In this document: one piece after another, positions 12,313 through 23,980 of the stretch
Layout of the letters: the number at the start of each line of letters is the position of its first letter
Position numbering within the stretch: the stretch's first letter is position 1
Source of the DNA: Grammothele lineata
Lineage: Eukaryota; Basidiomycota; Agaricomycetes; Polyporales; Polyporaceae
Reading direction: 5' to 3'
Assembly: GCA_002150815.3 (NCBI GenBank)
Contig: NDFF03000399.1
Coordinates: forward strand, 127,568-191,567
Length of the DNA stretch: 64,000 nt
Notes under the pieces: model-generated
What the model saw: the letters and a program-made list of their open reading frames with translations, nothing else
Database searches by the model: none
What the model was told of the DNA's origin: nothing
Translations under genes and position numbers: made by a program

Positions 12313-13129
12313 GCTGATAGCAAATGCTTTCTCACCTCTCATCATGATGTTCAAGATACCGCTTCTCTTGCGCAGTGTATACCCGGAGCTCATCGCGTAC
12401 AGACATTATGGATGTCGAGAGTCCCAAACGTCTCCAATGGACTATGGTTGAAAGGAGAACTGGTGTTCTATAACTATGAGTTGGTACACGTACAGGACCT
12501 CGCTCATAGGCTGCAAGACGCGACGCGAGAAGAGAGTGGTTCACCCAAGAGGTCGGCATATTGCTCCTACCACGTTCATGCATGCGAGAACTTAGTGCGC
12601 TTCCTTGCACTATACGGCAATGGTTTCTAGACCCGCGGAATTGCTCGCCGGATACTTTGGCTAGGGATGTTTCTAAATGCTCTACGTACGCGCGGGGAAT
12701 CGCGTGACGTGGGGTCTTGTTCTCGTACGTCGGGGAAGAAGCCCAACGGGTAATATATATTGAGTAGCTGCAGAAACAGTTAGAGAAGGAGAACGGTGCT
12801 CACAGAAAATGCAGTCGAAGAGCGAACTTACTCCGGCCCGAGTTCACGACGTCAACACGAGAACTTTTCCTGCCAGCACGAAGTGCGAGGGTACAGGCTG
12901 CTCTGGCAACCAAGGGCGCATATCGGTATACCCATACGCCGCATAAGTCGCCGCGAGCGAAGTTCAAGGAAGAAAGAAGGAGCCCATGCGGCCACAGCGT
13001 CGTACCGAAGCAGTCGAGCTCCTACTTGCGAGTCGTGGTGGAACATGACAGCGTTCACACCGGGGGCAATGATGAGTGATTCGGCGCGTCGCACAGGAGC
13101 AGCACGTTGAAAACACTGGCAATGTCCCA
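12313..13129. other. Intergenic, no supported gene
   Basis: Short frames only, nothing recognised. Confidence 0.4.
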
Positions 13130-13520
13130 CGGGTGCGACACGGTGTCTCACGGGCGCGTCACGCAAAATTCAACAGGTGTGATGTCTGCGTGTAACCTCA
13201 GGTGACCCAGGAAGAATCATAAAACAGATCATTTTGTGTGGGGATCTCCGTGTTTCGCACGGAATCACAGTGAGATTCACTCAAATTCAACCCTTGGTCA
13301 AGATACTGTTTTTTTTGCGTGTTGCACCTCAGATCACACCGGAGTCACTGTGACCGCACACAAACATCATGTTGAGTTTTTCGCCAGTGAACCGCACGTG
13401 ATGCACTCGGTCTCACGCAAGAAAAACGCTAAAGACACATTGAGTGATATTCGCGTAATTCGCCCGGTGAGACAATCCGGATCACACGTGCATAACAACA
13501 GGTGATCGCTCGAGTGTGAC
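13130..13520. repeat. TCAC/GTGA-dense stretch, possible degenerate repeat
   Basis: TCAC and its complement GTGA recur every few tens of bases. Similar segments recur loosely: a TCAC, then an A/T-rich 'aaattcaac' core, then a GTGA-like half. It may be a decayed element or degenerate tandem array. No coding content is visible. Confidence 0.3.
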
Positions 13521-15511
13521 TGCAGTGAAATTACGGTGCCCCCCGCGACTACAACTACCTCATCGACATCTCCGACTACCAATACGACCGACCTACCACC
13601 ACAACCACTTGTGCTACTTCTTCCACTTCTACTTCTACTGTTCCTACTGCGATTACGACTAGTATATGCGGTTGTGGGAGGAAGAAATGCCTACTAGTAG
13701 TGCATCGGAACTTCTCGAAATTATAATTACTTATTCGCCCTTATTATACCGTATAAGGAGTGTAAGCGCTAACAAGCGCGTTAAGCACGATCCATAAGGA
13801 CGCAAGGGGACAGTAGGCGGACGCGGAGCTTGCGAAGACACATCATTCGGGTACCGTAAGTACATAAAGGAGGCAGCTACGGGTATGTTGGTAGAATAAC
13901 GTATCTACTTCATCATAAAACCGCCGATGCTGCCGCCTTTGGAACCACACGATACACCAGGTGTCGTCGCCCACATGCCCCTCCGCCTCCTCGCACACTC
14001 GCCTCTGGTTCAGTCTGCACTATCCTCAAATTCCCCGAGAGCTTACCTCACAGCGAACAGCGCGTTCGATCTGCTCTGAGACAACATGGTGCGTAGCGCG
14101 CCTGCCCGTGCAAACCGTCCGCACGGAACGCCTACGCGCGCGCGCTCCCTGTTCCCGCCGCACTGCCGTCGGGAAAGGGGAGGAAATCGCACAGGCTCCC
14201 AGAGACGAGCCCGCGCACGCAATGCCCGTGCAGTCCATGCGCGCTCTCGATGCGGGGCTTTTGCTCTTGGTCATGCCTGCCAAGAGCAAGCGAAGGTACG
14301 CATGAAGGTGTCAGTAAGACCTGCACACGACCCGCGCGTGGGCCGTGTAAGCTCCAGGTGAACTTGTGAAGGAGGCAGGCGGAGGTGAGGACATCGGTGG
14401 ATCACTTGCAGGTTGCACAGGGTCACCTAGGGATCGACAAGGTGGACCTCGAATGGGGGGATGATCGATACTCACAATTGGGCGGGAACGAGGACATCCT
14501 GCTGGAGATTGCCCCAAGACCTTGTCTCCGGTAGTGCCCAGGTATTGGCACCCGTTCGGCATGACGAAAGGGGCGGCAAAGGCGGTTAAACACAACATAG
14601 ACACGGAAATGATATAGCGAGACTTACATGTCTCCGGGTAGCCGGTGCAGACTCCAACTCCTTCGGCTGTCACCTCGATCTGTTGGAACGAAATGGTAAA
14701 GACGTGCATCAATTATGCGAACCATGCATTTGAGGAGACAGGTGGAAAGAGAGTAATCAAAGAGGAAGGCAGGCAGAGGGATATCGATGGAGATCGTGGC
14801 GAGAGCAAAGTGACAGAGCGCCGGAATTTGCGCTGCCAGCACGACAACGGCGGTTGGGCGCTTCGGACTTGATCTCGAAACCTGTCGTTCCCTCCAGCTC
14901 GTCGCTCATCGTCCTCTTCTTATTCCGAGCCCTCGCTCCTCGCCGCTGTCTTATGAAAGCACAACATTTACAGAGCTGTCAGCACCTTTTGGAGCTTCTC
15001 GAAGGACGGTCGCGTTACGCCCGTCCGGGATCGTTCTTGGTTACAGTATGTGCTCTCTTAACTTTTTTCGTGTACATTTCATCTGCCTCCCTACTGCTAA
15101 ATGCTAACCTCTATCTCTATTCCCCCTTTCCCTTCAATCATTTTCCGTGATTAGCACCTCAGCAGAGCACTATTTGGTCGTCATAATCGTGTGCGTCTGC
15201 ACATTACTCCAAGCGAGCGCGACGGCCCGGTTGGAGTCTCGATGGACTAGGAGGACACCTCTCCGCTGTTCTCCGCGTCTGCGCCGATGAGCATCAGGTA
15301 TACCTTTTAATCCCTGGTTGCGTTCTCCTGTCACGATATACAGCTAACCAGCCGACTTCATTGGTTGTCTGCAGTCGTCCATACATCCTGGCAACCTTCA
15401 ATGGGATGGGCGATAATTCCGCGATCGCTGAATTCCAGACAGAATCACGGTATTACAGGTCTCAAAACCCACCGACGAGTAATAGAGCAGCGCCTGGATG
15501 CGGCAGGTTTC
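13521..15511. other. Gene-poor region with coding-like scraps
   Basis: A Thr/Ser-rich stretch at 13540-13650 resembles the tail of the 7298 gene, and a few Cys-containing frames lie at 14000-14900 on both strands. None could be extended into a splice-consistent gene. Confidence 0.35.
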
Positions 15512-15544
15512 GTTGACATTGGTGCGTACTTCAGGCTCACGGCC
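15512..15544 (+). repeat. 33-bp repeat, left arm
   Basis: Begins GTTGACATTGG and ends CTCACGGCC. It is the perfect reverse complement of 15583-15615 and of 15730-15762. Confidence 0.9.
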
Positions 15545-15582
15545 ATCGTGTGTTTCTGAAGGTCGTGATCCCCCGTAGTTTC

Positions 15583-15615
15583 GGCCGTGAGCCTGAAGTA
15601 CGCACCAATGTCAAC
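15583..15615 (-). repeat. 33-bp repeat, right arm
   Basis: Perfect inverted copy of 15512-15544, separated from it by 38 bases, so the pair could fold into a long hairpin. Confidence 0.9.
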
Positions 15616-15729
15616 TTTCAACGCCTTGCGCTGATCTATTAAAACAGGGTGCTAACCAGCACCGCCGGCGCCGACAGTGACCAAGTAAATGCTGACATCG
15701 ATCGTAAGTCTCGCCACACGCCAGACGAC

Positions 15730-15762
15730 GGCCGTGAGCCTGAAGTACGCACCAATGTCAAC
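15730..15762 (-). repeat. 33-bp repeat, third copy
   Basis: Identical to 15583-15615. Its upstream flank resembles the complement of the sequence following the left arm. Read on the minus strand it begins a hydrophobic open frame (VDIGAYFRLTAVV), so the repeat may be a scrap of a coding exon. Confidence 0.85.
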
Positions 15763-15879
15763 AGGCACACTTCCGGAGTCGGCATTGTCAAGCGACCGTC
15801 CACGAGCACGCCCCTGTTCTTCGTCATGCCGCCTCGTCCTGCCGTATCTCGTTTCCAGTGTATGTGAACCACCGCTACT

Positions 15880-17440
15880 CTCCGTGCGTGCTGTGAAAGG
15901 TGTACGGTGCTTGACGGTTTCCATTCTCAACAGGAGCGATGGGTTCCGCGGGTGGGAACGTCCTCTAGATCTGGGTCGCTCTGCAGCGATCCGAGTCGGC
16001 CTAGACGGCAGTCATGCTTGGACCCCAGTCCTTCGCAGTTGCTGTCCCAGCCGCCTCGGGGATGCTGTATGGACGTGCCTGGAGCGTGACTGGACGTGAT
16101 GGACGCGATGGCGGGGGCGGACGTGGCGACGACGGTGGGCACGGCGAGGAGGAGGAAGGATGTGAGGGTCGTAAGGCCGTTCCGAGTGAAGTGGTCATCG
16201 GGTACGTTCTCGTCTACTGGAACTTCCTCTCCCCTCTCTCTATACCCATCTCCCGTGCACTCTCGGATCTGTCCCAGTCGGGTCGCTGAACTTCTCTTCC
16301 GTAGGGTAGTCCCGGTTTTGGACGTGCTTTTGGGACGAATACCCTCCAGCGAGTCACGCGAGTCACGACTGTCCAAGACGACGACGTCCTCTGCCTCACT
16401 CCCTTCAAGATGGAGTTAGGGTCACGCGAGTCGCGTCGTCGGTGTCGGCGTCGGTGTCGCGGGACATGGCTCCGTGCATTCCCCGCCCAGACGTCCGTCC
16501 TACGCCGCGAGCGCGTGTTTACCCCACTCGACGAGAAGGACATGGCTGTCTTTATGGTGGAAACAAGATCTTCAGCATAGATGACGAACGGTATGTTCAC
16601 TCTTGTCGAGTAGTCGTGTAGACATTAATATTGTCTCATCCCATATCGCAAACGCTCAGAGCTCTAAGACACCGCTGGTCGACTTCCCCATGCGCTAAGT
16701 GGTTCTAGAAGACAAGCCCTTCATCATCCGCGACGAACGGTATGTGCGCTCTTACCGAGTGGTCGGGTAGATGTCGTATCGTCTCATATCGCAGACGCTC
16801 TCTAGGACTGGTCTCGAAAGGCCCTAGATGCAGCCATCTACGTCGACTACTGCGGCTCCACCAACGGCACGGCGTTGAATGCCATATCGTCTGCTAGGTA
16901 GACTCGCAGTACCCACGATCGTTCAAGGCCTCGTCGGCGGGGTTCAAGGGCCCTGGTTCTTCATCGGCGCGACCAAGCCTCGACCGATGTTCTGCCCAAG
17001 AGCTACATCCGCATGCCTCGGCGGGAGGCTGTGCACACGACGCCTACGGTCATACGCTGCCCCTCCGATCCGCTCGATCCGCCCTCACCTGCGATGGCCG
17101 CGAACCGGTTCTTCTGATTGACGACCCCGAACGCGCGCACGACGGCGTGCCGACAGAGACGTTCGTCGTGCTCGTCGCGCTCATGCGGAAGACGGTCGCC
17201 ATCGAGGAGAGGAATGACCGGTCACGTAGGGGGCTGGTACGAAAGCAATGCTGTTGCCTTGGCGCCTGGGCTATCGCGAGCGTGTCAACGGCGTTACGAT
17301 GAAGCTGGTCATGAAGCACGCGCTAGAGGTGACGCGCACTTTCGGGTTGGCGAAACACGACCACGAGGATGAAGCCGAGAATGGAGAGAACAACGGATCG
17401 CTCGACGACGTGCTCAACAGCCTCGAAAACGAACTAAACG
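15880..17440. repeat. Dispersed repeat A, copy 1
   Basis: From about 16112 to 17440 this is nearly identical to 31737-33065 at a constant offset of 15,625 bases; the shared block ends at the bases AAACTAAACG. From about 15880 to 16430 it also matches an inverted block near 57.1-57.7 kb. Both strands hold broken open frames. On the minus strand a 149-residue frame (16376-15927) contains GGWDSNC, also found in repeat A copy 3 and, as GWDNNC, in repeat B. No transposase or terminal inverted repeats are visible, so it may be a non-autonomous element or duplicated gene debris. Confidence 0.85.
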
Positions 17441-18301
17441 CCGTGCGGTTGGCCTGTCCATAATTCGCCTCGCTCACGTACACCCAACTGTTGCAAGTGT
17501 TGTGAGCATAGTACCTGCAACAGCACACGTTCGCATGGGCGTTGCTTTAGGCCGCATTATCGGCTCAAGGTTTCCACGCTCCAGTCGCGATCGCGAATGT
17601 GGGGTCGATGGCGACTAGAAATGATGGCCGGGTTGGCATGAGCGAGCAAATGTAAACGAGGAGTGCGGTTGCCAAACGCGACAGAGGGTCAATGGGCAAA
17701 TGGACCACAGTTGTTGGGCGATTCCTGTCGACTGTTGGAGCTGGCGGAAGTTCGACGTGTGTTGGCATCACTAGAATTCTCGTCCCTCTTCGCTTCGTCT
17801 TTGTAGTTCTCCTAGAAATCCAATGTCACTACTTTGATCGACCAAGCCATTGTCAACAATTGTGCCTCAGCGTACACCGAGTTAGTTGGACGTCAAGGCT
17901 ATGACGAAAGTACTCGACTTAAAAAGGAGTCACGCTTTATGTGTAAGAAATTAAACCTCTTCAAAGGCGGACAGTATATCATTCCCTCGCCTTCGCGATT
18001 TGTTGAGACGGAAAGCAAAGACCGAGTATGGCCGTACTGGCTTCTCTAATTTCTCTCTCACGAAGTTTTCTGCGTAACGTGATTAAAGCGCACGTACTAC
18101 ATGAGTTCACAGAATGAACTCTCAGTGCACACCACTACACCACTCGACTGAGAACCGCAGTGTCAACGTCATTGTCCGCGAAAACCACTGACTACCGGAA
18201 TTACAAGCGGCCTATATCCGTGACTTCGTCCATCTCATCTTCAAGAAATTCTTCCGCGAAGCTTCCCGCTTCCATTGTGGCTCCTATGCCGCTGAAGAGG
18301 T
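17441..18301. other. Intergenic, no supported gene
   Basis: Between repeat A and the transposase 3' end. Only short unsupported frames. Confidence 0.4.
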
Positions 18302-21300
18302 TCACGCTCTGTTATGCTGGTCAAACATATTTCAAGAGCATAAGATCAATGATTGCATACCTTCTCCAGCGACAGGACATGCACACATTGTTCTTTGATA
18401 CCGTCCATTGACACAGTGGTGCGTGCGAAGTGAGCTACGAGATCGTCCGGGGCAATGATGATACCCGGTTGATACCGGTCGTAGAACAACTGACCGCCCA
18501 CGATCTCGTATTGTCTGTAGGGATCATGTACGGCGTCAGCTGCTGAGAGTTCTACGAGCGGTGCGACATAGAGGTAGGTCCTGTTCTCCAGTCGGCCCTG
18601 GATGTCCGGCGTAACGTAGGTGAATATTTCTTGAATTTGGCCTGCTTTGAGAGTCCCTTCCAACCAGACGGACGATTTGAAAATAACGTTGCAGTCCTTG
18701 TGATTGCTATGTGCACTAGTGAACGATACACCGTGGTGGTAGACGCGAGGGCACCGAACGGCTGTATGGAGTAGCTGTATGCTCTGGATATCGCGACCTT
18801 GGGATTCCGTGTACGCTTCCTGAATATCTACATAGGTCTTCTCATTTCGTTCTGCATTCAGATACGTGATCAAGGCCTGGAAACAATCGGTATCCAAAGT
18901 GATCTGGTGCTTCCCGGTATCTGTATTTTGTGCGCTGTCGTTGGGGGTTCGCATCCGCGTCGATCCGCCATCCGGGTTGGCCTCTCGGACTCTTGTCCCT
19001 CGACGATCCTCTGTGCTGGCTTCTTCGAAGGCTTGCGCGAGGTCCTGAATGTCGTCTCGTATTCGCGCGTCCGTCATCAATACTCGAAGGTTGGCCGCTC
19101 GACAAGCGTGTTTGAGGTATGTAACCTCCAAGTCGCCTATACTTGGAAGTCAATACAAGGATAGTCCGTGAAACCGCAACTCAACTACTTCGTATGACGT
19201 ACCAAACCTCAAATTTGTGTTCAAGTTCTGTAGAAGGTAGTTGACTCGTTCTGAGAAAAAGGTCCTTATAGGGTGCAACGGACCGAAGAGTCGAAGGAAG
19301 AGGGGAATATGGAGAGAGTTGTGTTGATTCGGTGTCATCTTGGCGTTATACAAAGTTTTGGCCTTGAGAAGATACCGCAACGAAACTTTCTCATACAGCT
19401 GGATCACGTCTTCCGACATCTCCAAGAGTCCACCTATTACAACTTCGGTAACAAGGTCCATGTAATTGTCCAGCATCTCTTGCTGCCTCTGTGATTGGCC
19501 GTGCCACAAACGAATGAGAATGATGGGGAGATTGATGACACAGAGGGTATGCCACTGGTCGGCGCTGAGTTTGCCGCGAGACTTCGTCCCGATACCGGTA
19601 GGAACGGGGTTCACCCAAGAAGGAAGGTCTGTCAGCGGTATCTGGGAATGAATATGCCCCAATGTCTGACGTCCGAGAACGCTTGTTGGGGACGGTGTTG
19701 GTCCGCGGCTAGGCTTGGCAGGCCGGCCGGAGTCCTATGTGCACGGTGCGCTCGATGAGATAGAGGGCACAAGGCTATATGAATATCTTACCGAGTCTTG
19801 CTCCTCAGTGCTTTCCAGTTCAGATGATTCTTGCAGCGACAAGTTCTCGTGTTCTGAGACCATGTCCTAAATCACAGGATTAGGTAACTTCCAGGATATT
19901 CAAGACTACGAATCGAACGAGACAACGTACTGTATCATCCTGGTGATCGACGCTCATGCCTGAACCTTCCACGCTTGCATAGGAATGACTGGAAGATCTC
20001 AGGTAATCTGACGGACCGCGGTGTTCAATGCGTTCCGTAGAGGGCCCGCCACCGCTGTGGGACTCTACCATGTGCTTGGTGGCCTGGCACAACGGTTTAG
20101 AAAACAATCGCAGTCATTCATCAAGTCTATGCCTCACCGCCCAGCTAAGCAGAGCTGCGATCAGCACATCTTTCTTGCCGGTGACACCCAATAGCTCCAG
20201 ATCGCACAGTTTCTGCAAAACGCCCTTGTTGAATTTCGACTTGATCGTGCTGGCAGAATTCCCGGATAGTATAGCACTCCTCAGAGCATCTATATCGCTG
20301 CGATCCTCCGTCCGTTTTGAGTCAGTAGTGACCGTGGATGTGCTGGTGCCGTCGTCGTCTTGGGGCTCATGTGTGGCGTACTAGGGACTCGGAAATCGTA
20401 AGTCTCCGAGCGTTGAGGATCAATGCAATTTCTCACCTGATCACGGAGACACGCCAAAAGATGTTCTTTTTGAACAATGCCATCGAACTCTACACGATAT
20501 ATCTCACATAGACGTAAGAGAACTTGCTCGGAGCATTGTTCAAGTCCTTCTAGTGTTCCATGACGCAATCGCTCGACTGCTATTTCGAGCTCATCTGGAT
20601 TAGCTGAGTTCCCCGTTTCGACGCCATTCAAGTCGGAATCGTTTACAAGAATACTCATACCCCAAAATACACGGCAGTGATGTTGTATGAGACCCAGATA
20701 GTGGTTGTGCATGGAGTCGATTACTGTGTAGCGGATGGGGTCCCAATATGGAAGGTCCAGTAAAGCCGACCAGCGCACACTATTCTGCTTGAATGCCTTC
20801 GCCCTCTGGTAAGCGGTCTGCTTCCCTTTCCACTCCAGAGCGGCTACCCGATGGTCATCCGCAGAGCGAATACGCCATTGCTGCACGTTGAGATCCTCCT
20901 TGTCCGTCTGTTTGCACACGCTACAGAAGTACTTGGCACTGTGACTCCCGAATCCTGCTGTTTGCCTCGCGGCCGGAAGGTCGCAGACAAGAGGAACCAA
21001 GGCACATCGAACAAGACGTCCGTCGGGATACTTTGCTGTGCGAGTATAGGTTACCCCTGGGTCCCAAAAGTCCAGGAGATCGTCTACGAGCGGGCGAAGA
21101 CAGTGGTTGATCTGATCCACAGATGGTTTCCCGGGTCCGGGGATGATACCGACAAGATACATATTCTCTGGTAGGAATCGGAGGTGGGGGGGGAGGTTGA
21201 GACAGTACATGTAGATGCCTGTAACAGACACAACCTGCTTTGCTTGCTTTGAGTGGAACGGGTTGAATGCGTCAATTGCAAGACCGAAGATATACCGACC

Positions 21301-23208
21301 TTCCCCAGATGGAGCGTCGATGAATAGCGAGCCGTCATCCATACGAAGTTCACGGAAGACGGGGGCGTCCCACACGTCTGACATCGTTGACCTCATCGCC
21401 TCGGCTGCACGTGCGAGCATTCCGTCCATGACATCCTCAATTCCTTGTCGACAAAGAAGACGCGCGAGCCACTCCTTCATGTCCTGATAAAGAAACAGAC
21501 GCCTTGGGGTACGGAACGTCTTCCCTCGAATCCGTCGCGAACGCAATAAGCTAGCCCCGCACGGCTTCCCTTTAGCGGTGTCTGAGTGACTACACAGGTC
21601 AGGGAATGGCTGGGGGTATATGGCGTAGCAATCAGGGCAGCAGATGTATGGGTGCGTAACAGGATCCAGGTCGAAGCGGCCTAGAATGGTGCGGATATCG
21701 AGTGGAAGGTTGTTCACTGCCAGTCGAGTCTCCGAGTTACGTTCCGGATCTGCGGCGACGCGAACAAGAGTCCGAAGAGCGACGAGTAAAATTCTTGTGG
21801 CGCGACGGGGAACGCGATATACTAGGTGTAGAACCAAAGCTGTGACATGGTGAACAATCGTTGTTCGATCCGTGACCCGAAGGGGCAAAAAGTGGCGATC
21901 TATCACGAAAGCATCAGAACGCGAATTCAATAATCATAGCTGCAAAATACCCCCACCTGAATCAACGAGATTACCTGCACCTGCACCTGGCCTTCCTCCA
22001 GCATCCCGCTGCCTGTTCCATTCCCTCTCTTTGTGGTACTGCATGCGGCGCCATTCCGTGAGCAGAGCATCACTTAATTCTTGAATCCGCTGAAGTGGTT
22101 CAGCCGTTCTGGATGCCATCGCGAGAGAGTCCTTCAAGTCGGAAAGTGTGCTCCAAGTTCGTAGGAGCCACCGCTGGCGTTCTAGAAATGGTACATTCGA
22201 TGCCTTCGTATCATCGAGAGCAAAAGGACCGCTATTGTCTCCTTGAGTGTCGATGATGTCTACAGCAGAGAAAGGCGTCGGTTCCGCAGTGGCGGGGTGT
22301 AACAAGAAGGCCAGAGACCCGCTGAAAGTGTAGCTGGAGCAGTAGCTATAGATATAAGGTGTTAGAAATTCTAGCTCGTCTTCAAGCGACTCGTCGATAT
22401 CATTCCTTGCCGCCCAAGATTCGGGGGGGGGCGACGGCGGATAGTGTGATCCCTGAGATCCCATAGGACTATCCTCGGAATTGATCGGAGCTTCGTGGCC
22501 AGATGGACCGTAGTGGCTCGAGAGAGTATTGCTTGAAGAATATCTATGTGGAATAGACTGGAGAGGTTGAGGTGATTGGTGTTCGAGCCTCGAGCGTTTC
22601 TGTGGGGGACTAGATTCCTGGAAAGGCGTCTCGTGATCGTCGAAGAGATCTTCATCCTCTCTGTAGCGTTTTCTAAGCAAGTAGGATTCATTTTCACGGG
22701 ATCTAAAGCTGCTGGCTGAAATTTGAAGTAATTAGTGTGAACGTATGGCGAACATGCGATGGATTGATGCACCTTCCATCGCTTCAGCGATATTTTGCAT
22801 AGTCACAGCATCGACCTCTGAATCGTCTGAGCTGGCTATGACAAGATTGAGATTCAGCAAGTTGCATGGAACGAAATGGGCACGAACATTGGATGCTGGA
22901 CGCCCCCCCACAAAGTCTGAATCGAACATGAAGAGTAGACAGGTCCTTGATGCCGATGTCGCCCAAAAGCATTCTCTCCGGGAGAGGACTCCAGCCCCAG
23001 GAACCGAAATAAACCGTAGGGCGAGCACGACATGATGAAGTTGGGATTAGATGTCTACTTCTCAAGGTAGAGAGGACATCTGAGACACGCCAATTGTGGT
23101 TCACCGCTAACAGTCGTATTCAGACACCATCGGGCCCAGCGAGTGAACAGAGGTACACATACCGATGGGGACGGATCGACTCTGTACACCCAGGACGAAT
23201 ATAGTCAT
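18302..23208 (-). CDS. Ubiquitin-like domain fused to CACTA/Plavaka-type transposase
   Basis: Eleven exons: 23208-23163, 23079-22888, 22835-22773, 22715-21975, 21899-20437, 20380-20138, 20083-19931, 19866-19792, 19734-19203, 19136-18361 and 18316-18302. They sum to 4299 bases (1432 residues) with all phases agreeing. Residues 1-74 align by eye with ubiquitin: MTIFVLG replaces MQIFVKT, and STLHVRFRLCGG matches the ubiquitin C-terminus, ending in Gly73-Gly74. An acidic Ser-rich linker follows. The transposase part has Cys pairs (CCPDC), GLAIDAFNPF, ENMYLVGIIPGPGKP, LVCDLPAARQTAGF, FCSVCKQ, LLDLPYWDP and VIDSMHNHYLGL, which supply the candidate DDE-type acidic residues, then YLLQNLNTNLRFG and CRAANLR. 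Expected function is cut-and-paste transposition in the nucleus. No disabling stop was seen. Upstream exons (23813-23282) could also join in frame. Confidence 0.82.
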
Positions 23209-23281
23209 GCTTCGTATGCGGAGGCGTTCGGCCGTGACGTTTTTATCCGCTCTAAATGCTTGACGCAGTGCAGGATGGAGG

Positions 23282-23813
23282 CCTAAGCGTTCACGTCAGC
23301 GTCCGAGGTGGGAGGCGGGAGTCAACGGCACTCACAACTCGCCAATAGATACACTGAGACTACATCGCATAAGAAGACGCTACACCAATTTTGTAGGATC
23401 CACCGTGTCTCCGTCGAGACTGCCGATCCGAGGAGATGATGGAGCCCAGTAACGACGACAAGCCACGTAAAAATGGCACACCAAAGCGCGATACCGGTCC
23501 TCAGGATAGTGGCATGCCTCTTGATTAGAAGGGCATGGCGGCGCCTAAGATATCGATGTAGGAACCGCTGACGGCGAACGATATCGCGCATAGAATACGG
23601 AAACGGGCTACTTGCGGACAAGAAACGTTGGCTTGTGAAGGCAGTAGAGGAAGTACGGTGACAACAACCGCCCGGCCGAAAAATGCCATGGGCGCTTAAA
23701 CGTATACGCACCTGACGAGTGTGATAATTTTCTACGGCCGGAGAAGTGGACGCTGTTCCCTCACGCATCTTCGCCGGGTGAAAAGCCTCACTATTCACTG
23801 TGTACTCTAACAC
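23282..23813 (-). CDS. Possible membrane-segment exon upstream of the ubiquitin-like start
   Basis: The open frame ends with a strongly hydrophobic segment (GIALWCAIFTWLVVVTGL, then CSVFLCDVVSVYLLA) and a GTGAGT donor at 23335. Phase fits an acceptor at 23282 leading to the ubiquitin-like start. It could be the 3' part of a separate membrane protein or a 5' extension of the transposase gene. The frame's own start is unclear. Confidence 0.3.
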
Positions 23814-23980
23814 AGGATTTAAACAATGAATGCGATGGATAATACATCTTAATGAATTTGAACGATTCCGACACTCGAACCAACGAGGAACATTTGTCTA
23901 TGCCCGCAACCGCAAGATGAACCGGGTGAACAGAAAGCGTAGCGTGCAACATCACCACCTAAGATATTGCGATCAGGGCA

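Noticed and set aside
18104..18122. Short palindrome (GAGTTC...GAACTC) near the transposase 3' end as a terminal inverted repeat
   Set aside because: Only six-base arms, and I found no matching sequence upstream of the gene.
22888..22910. Run of seven C (22903-22909) suspected of causing a frameshift between the ubiquitin-like domain and the transposase
   Set aside because: A 52-base intron (22887-22836) with a good branch region and acceptor restores the frame without a lesion.
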